A stretch of DNA of 64,000 nt from Ophioderma brevispina. Lineage: Eukaryota; Echinodermata; Ophiuroidea; Amphilepidida; Ophiodermatidae. Within the stretch, counting starts at the first letter, position 1. The number at the start of each line of letters is the position of its first letter. A program made the translations under genes and the position numbers. The notes under the pieces were generated by a model. It saw nothing but the letters and a program-made list of their open reading frames with translations, searched no databases and was not told the DNA's origin. This document shows, piece after piece, positions 34,760 to 46,815 of the stretch. The stretch covers positions 1 to 64,000 of the forward strand of contig JAMKCH010071783.1 in assembly GCA_023653785.1 (NCBI GenBank), read 5' to 3'.

Positions 34760-37680
34760 GTGACTCAGTTGAATGCCGCGACCCAGGCATTAAAATATTG
34801 ACTAATATTATGTCCACAAATTTTGGGTCAACAAATTTATGATTTTTGGCAAGATATCCTGTTGTACTGATTTCTAAAGCAAAGTCAACTCTGATACACG
34901 ATATAAACCTGTGACAGGTGCGGCAAAACCTCCCTAATCATCTGCTTCCGGCCGTGTGCTGTATTCCACACCTGCAAAAAACACGAATTGATGCATTTTC
35001 TTGTGCAGCGTGCTACGGGTCGATCATAGAAATAATTCATATTCTAAACAATTCGCTTCTTCGGGGTGTTTTGTTTGTACCGGTGACCTTTACGGGGCTA
35101 GCACAATATATAAACCCCTATTATTGACAAATAAAACGCGTGCTCAACATGTCAAACTCTAGCACCCACATTTCAATTCGACCTATGCATTTAAAAGAAA
35201 CCGACTTGGCATTATGTCACAGACTAAAACATCTAATCGAGTCCTTTCGGAATCGTCTCTTTAGGAAACAGTCATTATTTACGCCAGGGGTGGAAATGGA
35301 GGATTTTTTGGGAAAACATTTCGCATTCCCCCTCCACATCCATCCCCATGATTTTCTGAAGTTTCTGCATTTAAAAGAACATATTCTCCTCTCTCCATGA
35401 TGAAAATGTTTTTTGTTTCACCCCTCGCTTACAATTTCCCTTTCGTAGCCCCCCCTATATAAATAATGATCCATCCCTTAGTCCTGTTTTTCTAAATGAA
35501 TAATGAACATGGACATACATGCCAAACGCATCACCAGATTGCGAATCACCTGGACATTTGCTTCTTCATACAGATATAGGGGCCCCATACAATACTCCAA
35601 CCACCTGTCAAGTGTTTTCGTCTACTTAATGATTGGACAATAATGTCACTGACCGTGTAACTTCAAATGTATTCTTAAACAATGCCTTAGATAATCGCTA
35701 TCGCATTTATTTGTAAGCTATTTTGAATGATATAGCGCTTTTTTGCTTTTTACCAAGATTAACATTTATGGATTTCTTCATAGGTTGCTCAGTAATGAGA
35801 TCGTGAAAATTACAATAATCATTAATGCAATAAAACTAACGTGACAGATAGAACTTTCTATAATAATGTCGTTTTGTTTCACAATTGTTTAATTTTTCCA
35901 AATCGTCCATTTAGCGTTTGTTTCATTTTACTTACTTTGGTCAATTATAATCGTTAGTGCGATACACCAAAATCGATTTTGTGCCACTTTTATGCATGGG
36001 CACAGTTGTTTCGAATACTGTGCCATGCTGTCTTGAAGCTCAAAAAAAGTTTGCAACTTGGCAAAAGAAGCAAAACACAGATTAAAGTACACCAAGGAAG
36101 TCTAGTTTTCTTGACACAAGTTTTAATAGTCTACATAATAAGTTCAATGATAAATATTTTCTATTCATAAATAATAAACAAATACAAATATTTATTGCAC
36201 GTTTCAATGAAATGGAGCTTTGAATTTATTACAAAATTGGTATCTGTCAAAATCATGCCAGAAGGACATAATTGCAACCAACTAATCTTTGTGCATTAAC
36301 TAATAGTTGCAGTCAATAAAAATTGAATTTGAAAGCAAAGTTTCAAGGTATCGGTAGGACTTTGTGTTTCATGATACATCAAGACCATAAAAAAATCTCT
36401 ATCCCAAAGTAATTTTCGGTTGCTGTACGGTCATGATTCTCTTCTAACACCAAACAATATGTCGAATGTTATCAATTTTACTTAAAAAGCCAAACTTTAT
36501 GACGTTAATCTCTTCTTGAAGAATTTCAATCTGTTTAAATGTGAATAACTTATGTTTAACTAATTCTTTTACCGTTTTCACTCAAACAGAAAGTGGCACA
36601 AACTTGATTTTTGTGTTCCCCAAGTAAACTGGAGTTATCTCTCGATTGAAACAACCAAATGAGATGAAACAAAAAGTATTGGAGAGCCTAGTCCTTTTTT
36701 CTTTAATGAGATGCACAAAACAACTTATGTTGAGATTTAATATTTAAAAAAAATCGGTTTTTGATTGTACCATTTTAGACAGGCTGTAAACTTGCACTTG
36801 ATTGGTTGTAGAACACCTATCGTTTGAAAGGTTTATTGGACAAAAAAAACAAGTAAAATTTAAAGACCAAAAATAGATTTGCTTTGCTGTCCTAGTCGGT
36901 CCTATAAGGAGCATGCGTTGATTTGTTGTCATGCTAGACAGAAGATAACACAAATCATCTATTTACTACGTTTTCAGCTTATTTATTTCAGGTGTAATTA
37001 TTAACCTGGTAAGCATTCCAAATATGAAAAAACATTAAAAAACAATCGGGCGCATTATTCTGGAAATGTTATCGTATCTCTTTTAAAGGCATTTCCTTCA
37101 AAATATAATTATATATTTTATCAAATAATTAATTTCTAATTTTTCTTTGTGCGTGAAACTAATGACACCTATTAGTTTTGCCAACTAAATTGAATTGTCT
37201 GTCTGTGTCTTCTATTATCATTGATGTTGGTATTAGAGTAATCACTCATGCAATATATGATACGATCTTGGCGACAAATTATATAGCTTTGCACTAGTAT
37301 TTGTCATATCTACATTTATTTCCTTTGCAATTAACTAAATTGATTTGAAAGTACTGCATTAGCTTATAGTGACATTACATTATGTTTGCGATTTAATGCA
37401 ATAAACTCGCGCACATCACTGGTATGGTTCTTCATCGTAACAGACATTTCTAGGTAATAAACACTTTACTCTTAGCGCTAATTCATGTAGGCCACGAGGT
37501 AAATTATCCCCACTTTATAAGTCACCCATTTTACTATACCATGGTGAAGTAAAGCGAAATTTACGTCGAATACTAACTCGGGTATATTACAAGTGTACGT
37601 TTAGCATTTTTGATTTAAGAGGTATGACTTTTTATGAGATATATATACATGCGATTACCTTATACTCCAGACTTGTCTTA
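34760..37680. other. A+T-rich stretch without a supportable gene
   Basis: Short open frames only (for example 35140-35400, 35979-36170), without recognised motifs or convincing splice context. No RNA gene or repeat arms noticed. Confidence 0.5.
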
Positions 37681-37683
37681 TTC

Positions 37684-37974
37684 TAAGGCCCCCAAAAAAG
37701 ATTGTCTCAGAAGAAATGTGAAGAATGCAAATTCGAAATGCGTCTTTTTTTAATTAGAAAAATGCTAATGCAAAATGCATGATGTTTTATTTATTTTTAT
37801 TGCACTTTTGGCCGACTTTTTTTCATTTTTTTCGGCCGAATGTTTTTTTTTTTCTGAACATTTTGAAAAAAAGAACTTTCAAGTGAGCAAAAACCTAAAC
37901 AAATACTGCGCTAAAAGATCAATTTTAAACATAATACGCGCGATCTTCTGAGACAAACTTTTTTCTTGGCCTAA
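37684..37974. mobile_element. MITE-like inverted repeat, about 290 bp
   Basis: Left end TAAGGCCCCCAAAAAAGATT then GTCTCAGAAGA. Reverse complement of the right end TTAGGCCAAGAAAAAAGTTT then GTCTCAGAAGA. The interior is A+T-rich and has a smaller hairpin around the T-run at 37830-37885. No coding capacity. Superfamily not assigned; the target duplication is unclear. Confidence 0.65.
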
Positions 37975-38344
37975 TGTAACATAAAGTTGTTCTGTTTGCA
38001 TTGAATTGCACAATCAAGTTTATGTTGATTTTAAGTTGTAATGACCTTATATTCCAAACTAGTCTTATTCTAATTTACAATAAAGTTGCTATATTTGCAT
38101 TGAATTGTACAATCACGTTTGTGATGATTATGATTGTTTTTAAAAAAATCTGTTCTCTAATTGCAAATGTCTGGGCAAATAAGTGCTTAAGTCCACTATT
38201 GAGTTGACTTGACTTTATGTTTACTACCTTCGTAAAATTACACCAATCATCAATAGAACAAAGGCTGCACTTCAGAAACCTCATGACAAGAGCAATTGAG
38301 CTTTCTTTTGTTATGTTTGACCCAGGTGTTTGGTTCATCAATGC

Positions 38345-38560
38345 GCAGTTTCTGTGTGACTGAGTGTCCACCTCCACCTGTCCATTGTGTTCTTCACTGA
38401 CCCAATAGCCTCGGCTACAAGGTCACGGCTTATTCCGTATATGTTCACAATGGTAGTTACGACACTATCATGTGGGATTCTCAGTTTCATTACAACCGAA
38501 CTTATTGACGTAGCAATAACACCCGCCACAGCACGCAAATTCAGATTACAAATACCTCAT
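38345..38560 (+). repeat. Sequence shared with 46605-46815, possibly exon-derived
   Basis: About 200 bases match an insertion in block B copy 3, with runs GTGTGACTGAGTGTCC, TGTGTTCT and CTACAAGGT.ACGG.TTATTCCGTA. On the plus strand both contain a coding-like stretch near L.YKVT.YSV.V followed in this copy by NGSYDTIMWDSQFHYN. An in-frame TGA and indels break it. It may be a repeat family of unknown type or copies of an exon. No family is recognised. The opposite strand also stays open, so strand is uncertain. Confidence 0.45.
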
Positions 38561-38719
38561 GGACTGGAAACCTGTTTTCACATGTCACTTAAACGTGTGG
38601 TTTTCATACATTCGGATGCTTACACCTTCCGAGAATCTTCCCTGGTCCTAAATCAATCCAAGTGGACAAATTGGCATTGTTTAGTCAGATCTGGCGGGAG
38701 GAAACGGCCTCTGTAAAAG

Positions 38720-41210
38720 ACGTGCTTTACATGCATCATGTTTTCACACATTGAAATTCTCAATATCCCAGAAGGTCAGTAATGGATGTAGGGACCGTCT
38801 CTGTTAAAGACGTATATTACGTATTAAGTATTTAGCTTTATTACGTCCGGGTAACAGGAAGTACTTGAGATAGGTACATATGGTACGGTGGATATGAAGT
38901 GCGCCTTACCCTACAAAAAAGAATACGGTTCCTGGGTTTCCATTGACCAATATCTTTATTTCTAAATTTCAGAAAGTACAACTGCTCATGTTACAAACAT
39001 TTAGATATCTCTGAAATATTTACGTTCTCAGTAAAGCAGAGGAAAACAATATTTTTTTGTTTTTAGGTATTAAGAGATGATATTAAAAGACACAAGCTAT
39101 ATTTAAAGATTTCAAGCTGGCGTTAATTTCAAGATTGTGACCCAAAACAAGGCGCGCCAAATGCCACATTTTTGTGAAATATCACCAACACAATTTGTTT
39201 TGGCCGTAGTATAACCTGGCAAATGTTATCATGTTAAGAGGGAACAAGCCTTGTCTATGAGTTGTATTTTATTCACAGAATGTATTTCAAGATGGCGAAC
39301 CCAAAAACATGGCTGCGCAGGCTCCAAGCATTACGTTTAAATTTAACGATTTTTTTTCTCCGTGCCGGCTGAACAAATAGTCAAGTTTGGCAAATGTGCC
39401 ATAAGTATAGATTAAATTTTTAGTTCTTAAATGGCTGTTTAAATACAAGATAGATAGACAAAAGTATAATGTGGCGCCAAAATAGCAACTACTGTGAGAT
39501 ATTACCTGGTTAAGTTTACTTTTTTTCTCAGTATAATGGGTTCTCGTGGTTCGTCATGAATGTTGACGTATCGTGCAATGCTCACATCTCATTGGTTTTT
39601 TTTTGGTGTGAGCCCTTAAATTATTCCCTGACCAGGGTTTCTAATTTGATGTGTGATTGTGTCTTTGATATGGGTTCTTTATTCATTTGAAGTGTTTCTT
39701 GACCAAGGTTTCTTTTTTGTATGAGTCTTTCAAGAGATCTTTTCCCTGCCCAGGTTTTTTGGTATGGTCCTTTAATGAGGAGCGCTAAACCGCTCCATTT
39801 GTTTTATACGAAATCACTCTGTGCAGATCGTCTAGTCCCAAGTACAATTTGACACTTTTCATATCATTGTAATGACAACCGATCTGTTTTCCTCTGGTAA
39901 AATGACTTCAAACCGTGTACCCACTAATGTCAAAACATATTGCCCAAACAATGTTTAAAAGAGGATTTCTAGATATCCCTTAACCTTTTCGCATATTAAT
40001 AGTAGGTAATTTAACCTGTTTGTTGGGCCATATGCAAACAATGCCAATTCCTGTCAAAATTGCTGGTAATTCAATAAAAAAATAAAATGATAACTTCTTC
40101 TCATTTATTGGTCAATTAGCATTAACTTGGCCATTTGTTATTGAGAATATTCTCTAAATCCCTAAATGCAATTTTTGCCCCTTTTCAAAAAGCACGGAGC
40201 GGACCCCTGCCTTGTGTTTACAGGTAAAATGCTCCCAGATCTAACAACACAATACTGCACCACGGCCGAGGGCAGATTTACTCCCTTTTTGGGTGAGCGT
40301 CATGTTGCAAGGCTTTTACACTGCGCGGGATAGAGAAACAAGAAGTAAATCCCAGGCATCGCGTTGATGTAATTTGAAGCAATATGCAGCTCATGTGGAT
40401 AGTATCAGTGAGATTAGCACACAGGGGTCACTCCCACTTTGGAGTGATGCATTATGTAAGCTGTTTAGAACCCCCATTTTCATTCAGCAATTGTTTGTCA
40501 CACACAAGACCTCATATTTTTAAAAACTTTCAGTTAGAGACCATATATTTTTTTTTGCAAATTTTACCACACTGTCACCCAAGGAAGACCCTATTTTGAT
40601 TAGTAGGAATGAGGAGCGGATTTGAAAGAAAAATCTCTGATTGCTGAAATGTAGATCTTGGGGTCTCAACTGCAGTCAATGAGAGTCGTAGACACAGCCA
40701 GAGATGAGGGTGTATATACACAAGTTTTAGGCATCAGTTGGTAAAGTAGTTCAGGAGCCCCTTGAGAGAACTGTGGTGGAAGAGAATAGTTGCGCACTGC
40801 TCTTCGGTGTTTTCAGTGGTACATACCTTAGCTTGAATACTCCTCCTCTGGCAATCCAATCATATGCCTAGCTCTATTCTTGATATCTTTGATATTGTTA
40901 AAAATATCGAAGGTTGGACGTAGTTACTTGCATTTTGGAGCTTTGTAATTCTTCCTAAAATTTCAGGTTATGGAATGTACTTCTGTGATCTTAAGGAAAG
41001 ATATTAAATAAGATATGTGGGGGTGTACGTCTGTCTATCTATCTAGTGCAGGCTGCAACCACGATGCTGTTTGCGATGTGCGCAAATGTTTCCGTCCGTC
41101 AGAAAGTGGGGGATTTAGATGGATCCTGATGGATGTCTCAAGCAATCACCTCAATGTAGTTAAAGGGGCGAACGACCCCGTTGAGCATGGTAACCTCCAA
41201 CATGCGTCCT
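38720..41210. other. Spacer without a supportable gene
   Basis: Only short open frames. A segment near 40140-40230 (containing CACGGAGCGGACCCCTGCCT) resembles an insertion at 45862-45966 in block B copy 3. A 28-base motif near 38706 recurs near 38797 (GTCTCTGTTAAAGACGTAT type). Confidence 0.5.
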
Positions 41211-41214
41211 AATT

Positions 41215-41620
41215 GATCAATTGGGCAACAGTAATATGAAATTGAAGGATATCTCCATATCTCTGTGCTTTGGTCAGATCATGTGATCACGCCGTATGAT
41301 ATGTTTGTACTCGCATAAGAAGCCTGTGTATTTGTCATCACGTTTAATCCTGTAGCTCTTTCTTCATGGTCCGGTCTCAGATCCATATAACAGACGACTC
41401 TACACCGGCCCTAAGGAACTTCATCTGTGGTTGAATTGGAGATAGCAGATTACCATAGGTGGTGTAGTTTTGCAGGCATTCCAAGCTGGTACTTTGTGTG
41501 ACAGGAATCTTTATGCTGTGCTGGCAACATAGGTCACCAGTTACTTGAAGTCCCTGATTTCTTTGAGTTGGGTACCGGCTGTAGTGCAAGTTGATAATTA
41601 TCTTCCTCATTGACGGTCAT
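41215..41620 (-). pseudogene. LINE C-terminal remnant (RTE/CR1-like)
   Basis: The minus strand reads YGNLLSPIQPQMKFLRAGVE followed by SSVIWI. This lines up with the 'L....K...YrA.VlS.LLYGSETW' region that follows the reverse transcriptase in many RTE- and CR1-like LINEs. It is followed by weaker traces of the next conserved segment (about 41260-41330). The upstream part to 41640 contains NAKEARDMTV, reminiscent of the N-x-x-K-T-x-x-M motif of RT. All frames are broken. Confidence 0.4.
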
Positions 41621-41624
41621 ATCC

Positions 41625-42276
41625 CGTGCTTCTTTGGCATTTAGATGTATGCAGTTAGAAAGCAGCATTCTATAGACCTTGTGCACCACATATCGATCCG
41701 CTGGTGTGCTAGATCATCTGCTTAGTCAAGGGCTGTGAGATGCCGACTTTGGTGACGTCCTAGAACCGTCTTGGGTATATATAGTGTTGTGTCACTTGGT
41801 TTTTTTTTTCTTCACTCACTCGTCTCGCCTAGGTGGTCCAACGAAAAGATAACTATGCAAAGTAATACTATCTAGTCATGATCATCAGGACTATGTTGCT
41901 CCTGGCCTTCCTGTTTCTAGTTGTTCATACATTTATTCTAGCCGTCTGTCAGTTTGTTGCCTTTGTTTGTGTCCATAACACACGGCTTGTGAATACTGAC
42001 GGTGTCTTGTCGCATCTAGATCAAGACTTTGTTGGTGTCACTGTGGGGTACATACATACAGATCCCCTCGCAGCCGACGATTCAGGTGTATCCCCGTATA
42101 TTCTTAGTATGGTAGGGCAAAGGTGTTGGCGCTCCGCTTCCTCTCAATAAGTTACAAATTTGAATTCTACTTAAAATTGTTCTCCTAAGTTATTCTGAAT
42201 TGTGGATAATTGATGTCATATTGTTTTTTCACATAGAATTGTAGCTATTGCTTTTGTGTGATCAATTTTAATAATG
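41625..42276. other. No recognisable gene
   Basis: Short open frames including a hydrophobic one at 41878-42150 whose first residues look like a signal or membrane segment (LLLAFLFLVVHTFILAV). No family, splice support or second copy. Confidence 0.4.
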
Positions 42277-42562
42277 GTACTCTCTAAATGCAAAAGAGTG
42301 ACTTTCACTCTTTTGAAGTGACTACAGGGCCCACTCCAAAAAGGTGAAAGTTCATACTTAAACAGAACACTTTTTGGGTCAAATTTTTATCTTGATATTG
42401 ACAAAATGATATCATTTTATCATTTTGGGTTAAATTATCAAGAGTAAATTTGACCCAAAAAGTAGTGCTTTGAAAGATGTGATTTTCAACTCTTTTTAGA
42501 GTGGGCCCTGTAGTCCACTCCAAAAAGAGTGAAGTTCACTCTTTTGCATTGAGAGAGTGATA
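42277..42562. mobile_element. Hairpin MITE, copy 1 (palindromic)
   Basis: Almost the whole 286 bp is one inverted repeat. From the left, CTCTCTAAATGCAAAAGAGT, then TTTCACTCTTTTGAAGTG, then ACTACAGGGCCCACTCC. From the right on the other strand, CTCTCTCAATGCAAAAGAGT, then CTTCACTCTTTTTGGAGTGG and ACTACAGGGCCCACTC. Pairing continues through a TTTTTGGGTCAAATTT segment to a centre near 42410. Another copy lies at about 54346-54615. Non-coding, non-autonomous. Confidence 0.85.
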
Positions 42563-43110
42563 ATTGCTCTTTTGGTCTTTGCGTGGCCGCCTAGAGGCCT
42601 CTGCCTTAGGCGCTAATCAACATTTTTATTAATACTATTATCTTGCCTATGCCAAATCTATGACAGTATCTCCGTAGATTTGACACCTGAGAGTTTACTG
42701 TCCCCTTGTAAACATGGTTTAACACTTGTCCTTTGGTGTTGTTACCTTTATGATTAAGACGCCATCTTTAATAACATTGGAATGTAAAATAACAAGAAAT
42801 ATATTAAATTGAACCTACAGGTCTACTAGAAACTACTTTTTTTGTATAGACTTGCCTAACAAACCATATTTGTGATACCAAGCGATCATTTAAAAAATAG
42901 TTGATAATTTTTCATTAAAAAATGGGTACTTTTGCGGCCATTTTGTTTTCCGCAATATATCTCAAATACGCTCAATGCTGATTAGACTGTCAGCATTTGA
43001 TTCTTCACTATATGGTCTAAAGCACTAAATCTGGTGAGAAAAAAACTATAGTAAACAGTTGCTAGTTAGAAGCAAACATCAGGAATGGCGTCCGGACTAA
43101 TTTATTTTAG
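42277..43110. repeat. Duplicated block C, copy 1
   Basis: The hairpin MITE and about 550 bases to its right match 54346-55165. Shared runs include TAGAGGCCTCTGC, TTTTTATTAATACTATTATC and 'aatatattaaattgaaccta'. No gene. Confidence 0.8.
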
Positions 43111-44487
43111 AATTATGACCTTCTTTTACAAGTAACTCATATCAACTCACGGAAAAAACGTCCCGTACAATTCCTTTTTCTTTGCTTATTTTTTAACGCG
43201 CAATATACCAATCGTTTCAAGTGGTTTTAATCTAATATCGGATACTCAATTTAATAAATTCTCGAAGGTTTTCAAAGCAAAGTTTATAGTATTCACCTTG
43301 AATATCATTATTGCTTTGGTCTGCCCTAAGGGTGTCAATATACGATTTTTGCACAACATGAACAAATACTCATTTCTTCTAATCAACCACCGTCTCAAGG
43401 GAATAAGATCCGTCAAACTAGCTAGATCTGCTAGAAAGAAGACCTAAATAATAAAATAATGATCCAGCATTTTTCGTGTAGATAGTATCAGTGAATTATA
43501 ATCATATGCATCCTAAAATCTGGTAGGATTCTATACAAATGCATGTGGTATATTGAAGCGCTTCAGGTGTTCCTGTCGTCGTGTATTGGCGTCAACGCTT
43601 TAAACCCTTTGACAATTTAAGTACTTCTTTTTTCTTTTGTTATGAACAACGTAAAATTTCACTCTCATTTCCAGTGGAAAGATAGTCTTTTCTATATATT
43701 CCTGTGGTGTTAGCTTGATGCGAAGAACTTTGAAATTCATGTCATTTAATTAATTTAGTTTCAAGATATGAGTCGGTGCTGGTTATACTAACGACTGCGC
43801 TGGGGGAAATTACCCTCCGCTAAATAGTTAGCTTAGTGCTGACTCCATGTGAGAGTTACCCAAAATAAAGAGGTCCAGAAATGTATCTATCATATTGTAA
43901 AACATAAGATTGTCTTTGATTGTTTTTTCTTCTTTTCCTTTTTATTACTATTTTGTCTGTTTTCGTCTTGTTTTTTTTTTCTATTAGCTTTGTCCATTTG
44001 TTATTTGTTTTTATTTTGACTTGTTCTTGTTTTGCGTTTGTAAATGATTGTTTGGTTTTGTTTTGTTCTTTTTTCTCTGTTGTTTTTGTTTGTTTGGTTG
44101 GGTTTTTTTAGCACAATAGCACAACTATTTTACTCAGCTATTCTTCCTGCCCAATTTTCAAAATGTGGTGTGCCTAAAATCCACAACAAACCGAAACAAA
44201 ACAAAAAACAAAAGCAACGTCCTGCTTTCAATAAAAGCAACGAAAACGGCATCTCGTTGACCAGAGATTTATCTCATTATTAGTTTCTTTATTTTTTCAA
44301 GAAAGAATGTGGCTAGAACACAGAACTGGCACATTTGAAAGAAGTCTTGTCTAGGATGGAAGACTTACAGATGTAGTTTATAAATATGATGCAAAGCATT
44401 TACCATTTTGTTTTATTTGCTTTCTGTTATATTGCCTTTTCTTGTTCACCCTGGACTAGTAAAAAACAGCTTCATTTTAAGGTATTG

Positions 44488-44743
44488 GTTTATTGATATT
44501 GGTTAAAATCAGAATTACCACTCTCTTCATGGTTCATTTGATATGGGCAAAGGAACCATGAAAGCTCTCAATTCCCATTCGGTGTGTATTTGTGTTTGAT
44601 TAGTTTTGTTTGGATGTTGCAACATGCCGCTGATTAAGCTGCTGCCTGAAGTTGCATTGTTTCTGTTTGATTAGGTTGTTGTAGGTCTCGGGCAATTAGC
44701 CTACGAGCTACGATACGAGATAAATAAACCATGATTATATGAT
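44488..44743. mobile_element. 256-bp insertion with 10-bp target duplication
   Basis: TAAGGTATTG occurs at 44478-44487 and again at 44743-44752 (sharing the last base). Block B copy 1 has it once (25139-25147 region, 'taaggtattgctgtcaat'). The inserted sequence ends 'gagataaataaaccatgatt' and contains an AATAAA. A 10-bp duplication and A+T-rich 3' end suggest a retroposed sequence, either a SINE or a truncated LINE or LTR fragment. No Pol III boxes recognised. Confidence 0.65.
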
Positions 44744-45240
44744 AAGGTATTGATGTCAATAGTTTGCCCAGAAATCATGAAACCTATAATATCCGACTAG
44801 ATAATATATGCCAAAATAGGCTAAATTTATATCTTTTTTGGCAAAATATCCAAAGTGTTGACTTCTTACGGCAGTATTCGAGGTGAGTTTCAGAGTTCAA
44901 ATGATGTATCTTTTCTTCAGCTACATGATAGTTACAAGAGTGTTGCAGGCAGTTTATATTTATCTCACAGCTCACTTATATAGATCAGCTTTGTGGTCCA
45001 AGAGGACGCGTCTAATTGAGTGCTGACGCTGTCAGCATGGTTTGAACAAGAACGAGATATAGTGATGTATGCGGAAGACAACGTGTTGTGTGCATCATTA
45101 ATTAAAGTAACATGCTAGTTTCCGAGAGCAGAGTAGCCTCTGTGACGATTCGACTGAAGTCGTAAGTGGGACAATTATGGAATGCTTATGGAATGCTTAC
45201 TAGAATTCGACAGTATATTGTATGCAATTCCAGAGAACCA

Positions 45241-45703
45241 GGACCCGTATTCACAAAGCACACTTACACTTAAGTGTAAAATTACACTTAACTTGAGGGG
45301 TTCCCTTAAATTAAGGAAAACACCTAAGTGAAATCCTCAACTATTGCTCATTTTTTGCTCTGGTACAGTGCAATATTTTGACCATTTTATGTATCGTCAT
45401 GCTGCTTACTTGAAACAATTTTTATAGCAAAAAATACTTATTCAAAAAATTTGATCCTTATTCTAGCACAATGTTAGTTTTTACCTGTGTTTGGAAGCAA
45501 CTCAACTATAAAATTAGTTTTAAAAAACTTGTGTCATTTAAGGGCAACATTAAGGGACCTATGAGGTCTCTTAAAAGTTGCCCTTAAATACTGGGGTGTT
45601 ATGTGATTCACTTACAAAGTTAAGTGAAATCCTCAAAATTTACCATATTTAGGGGAATCTCTTAGTAAAGTTGCACTTAAGTGTGCTTTGTGAATACGGC
45701 CCC
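45241..45703. mobile_element. 463-bp inverted-repeat DNA element
   Basis: Left end GGACCCGTATTCACAAAGCA then CACTTACACTTAAGTG. Reverse complement of the right end GGGGCCGTATTCACAAAGCA then CACTTAAGTGCAACTTTA. The interior has further inverted motifs (CACTTAAGTG, 'cccttaaat'). Block B copy 1 lacks it and reads 'gaaccagccgctttctt' (about 25599-25615). The target duplication is ambiguous (possibly CAG/CTG). No coding capacity. Confidence 0.8.
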
Positions 45704-45861
45704 TGGAGCTTCCTTAGAAGGTAGTAAACGGGGTAAAGAAATTTTTGGTTAGATGACCACCATCAAATTAGTTTGAGAATGACAAACACTATAATATCAG
45801 ACGTGCTTGTTTCGTTTGTTTTATTTCTGAGTATAAGAGGGATTTTCTCAGCTACTGAAGG

Positions 45862-45966
45862 TTCCAGCTTTGATCCCGTGCTGTCTATATCTCTAACTTC
45901 CCTTAACTGCATTTAAATGCACTTTTGAACAAATCACGGAGCGGACACTTGCCTTGTGCTAGGGGG
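45862..45966. repeat. Small insertion in block B copy 3
   Basis: About 105 bases absent from copy 1 at about 25761, containing CACGGAGCGGACACTTGCCT. The same motif occurs at 40190-40225. Nature unknown. Confidence 0.5.
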
Positions 45967-46604
45967 AAATTGCTCCTATGTCTAACAAGAAATATAACGC
46001 TACCGTCCTTTTTCTGGTGATCGTGAGATTTTCTCTAGGGACATTAGGGATATTGGAGTGTTCATAAATACTTAAGTGAGGGTTGGGCAATTTTGGGGTT
46101 TGAAATCATAATATTTTGATTACCTTCTTTTGCGGCTGTATATTTTTTAATCCCTTCTTCGTGTTCTTCTTCATGTCCTAAGAAAATCAGCATATGTTGC
46201 ATATGTTTTTAACTTACGGGATAAAATAGCATCTATTCCATAATATCAATCATTGCAATGACAAATATTGAAATTCACATGTAGGTGTGTAGGTGGTGTC
46301 CATGAATGCATACGGAGAGAATCAAACCAGCTATCAAACATGTTCGCCAGGAGGTAACGCTTTGAAATGTATGATAGTGCTGAAAGAACATCCATGACCT
46401 TTATGTGATATTAAAGCACTGTTTTACCAATAGATTGTAGCTATCTTTTATTTTGAGCTGAGGTGTGACACATTGATTGATATGCCGCAATTCCATACGA
46501 AACATTGTAAGAACTAAAGCATGTATTCTTGCAAGAACCCGTTGATGAAATAATGTGTTTCCTTCTTTTGTTTGTTTGTTTTTGTTATTTACGGGTTGTA
46601 TCAA

Positions 46605-46815
46605 ATGCATGCCGGTGTCATGATCTACCGTGTCCGTGTGACTGAGTGTCCTACCACCCATTTGTCTATTGTGTTCTCCGTTGAAAGTTGTATGCATCAT
46701 TTGTTTCAGCACTGTACCCAAATGGCCTCGTCTACAAGGTTACGGTTTATTCCGTACATGTTGCTATAGTAGCTAGGACACTCTCTCAAGGGGGACACTC
46801 GGTTTCTTTACACCG
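46605..46815 (+). repeat. Insertion matching 38345-38560
   Basis: About 200 bases inside block B copy 3 and not in copy 1 (near 26408). Sequence and coding-like traces as described for 38345-38560, but with a different pattern of indels. Confidence 0.5.
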
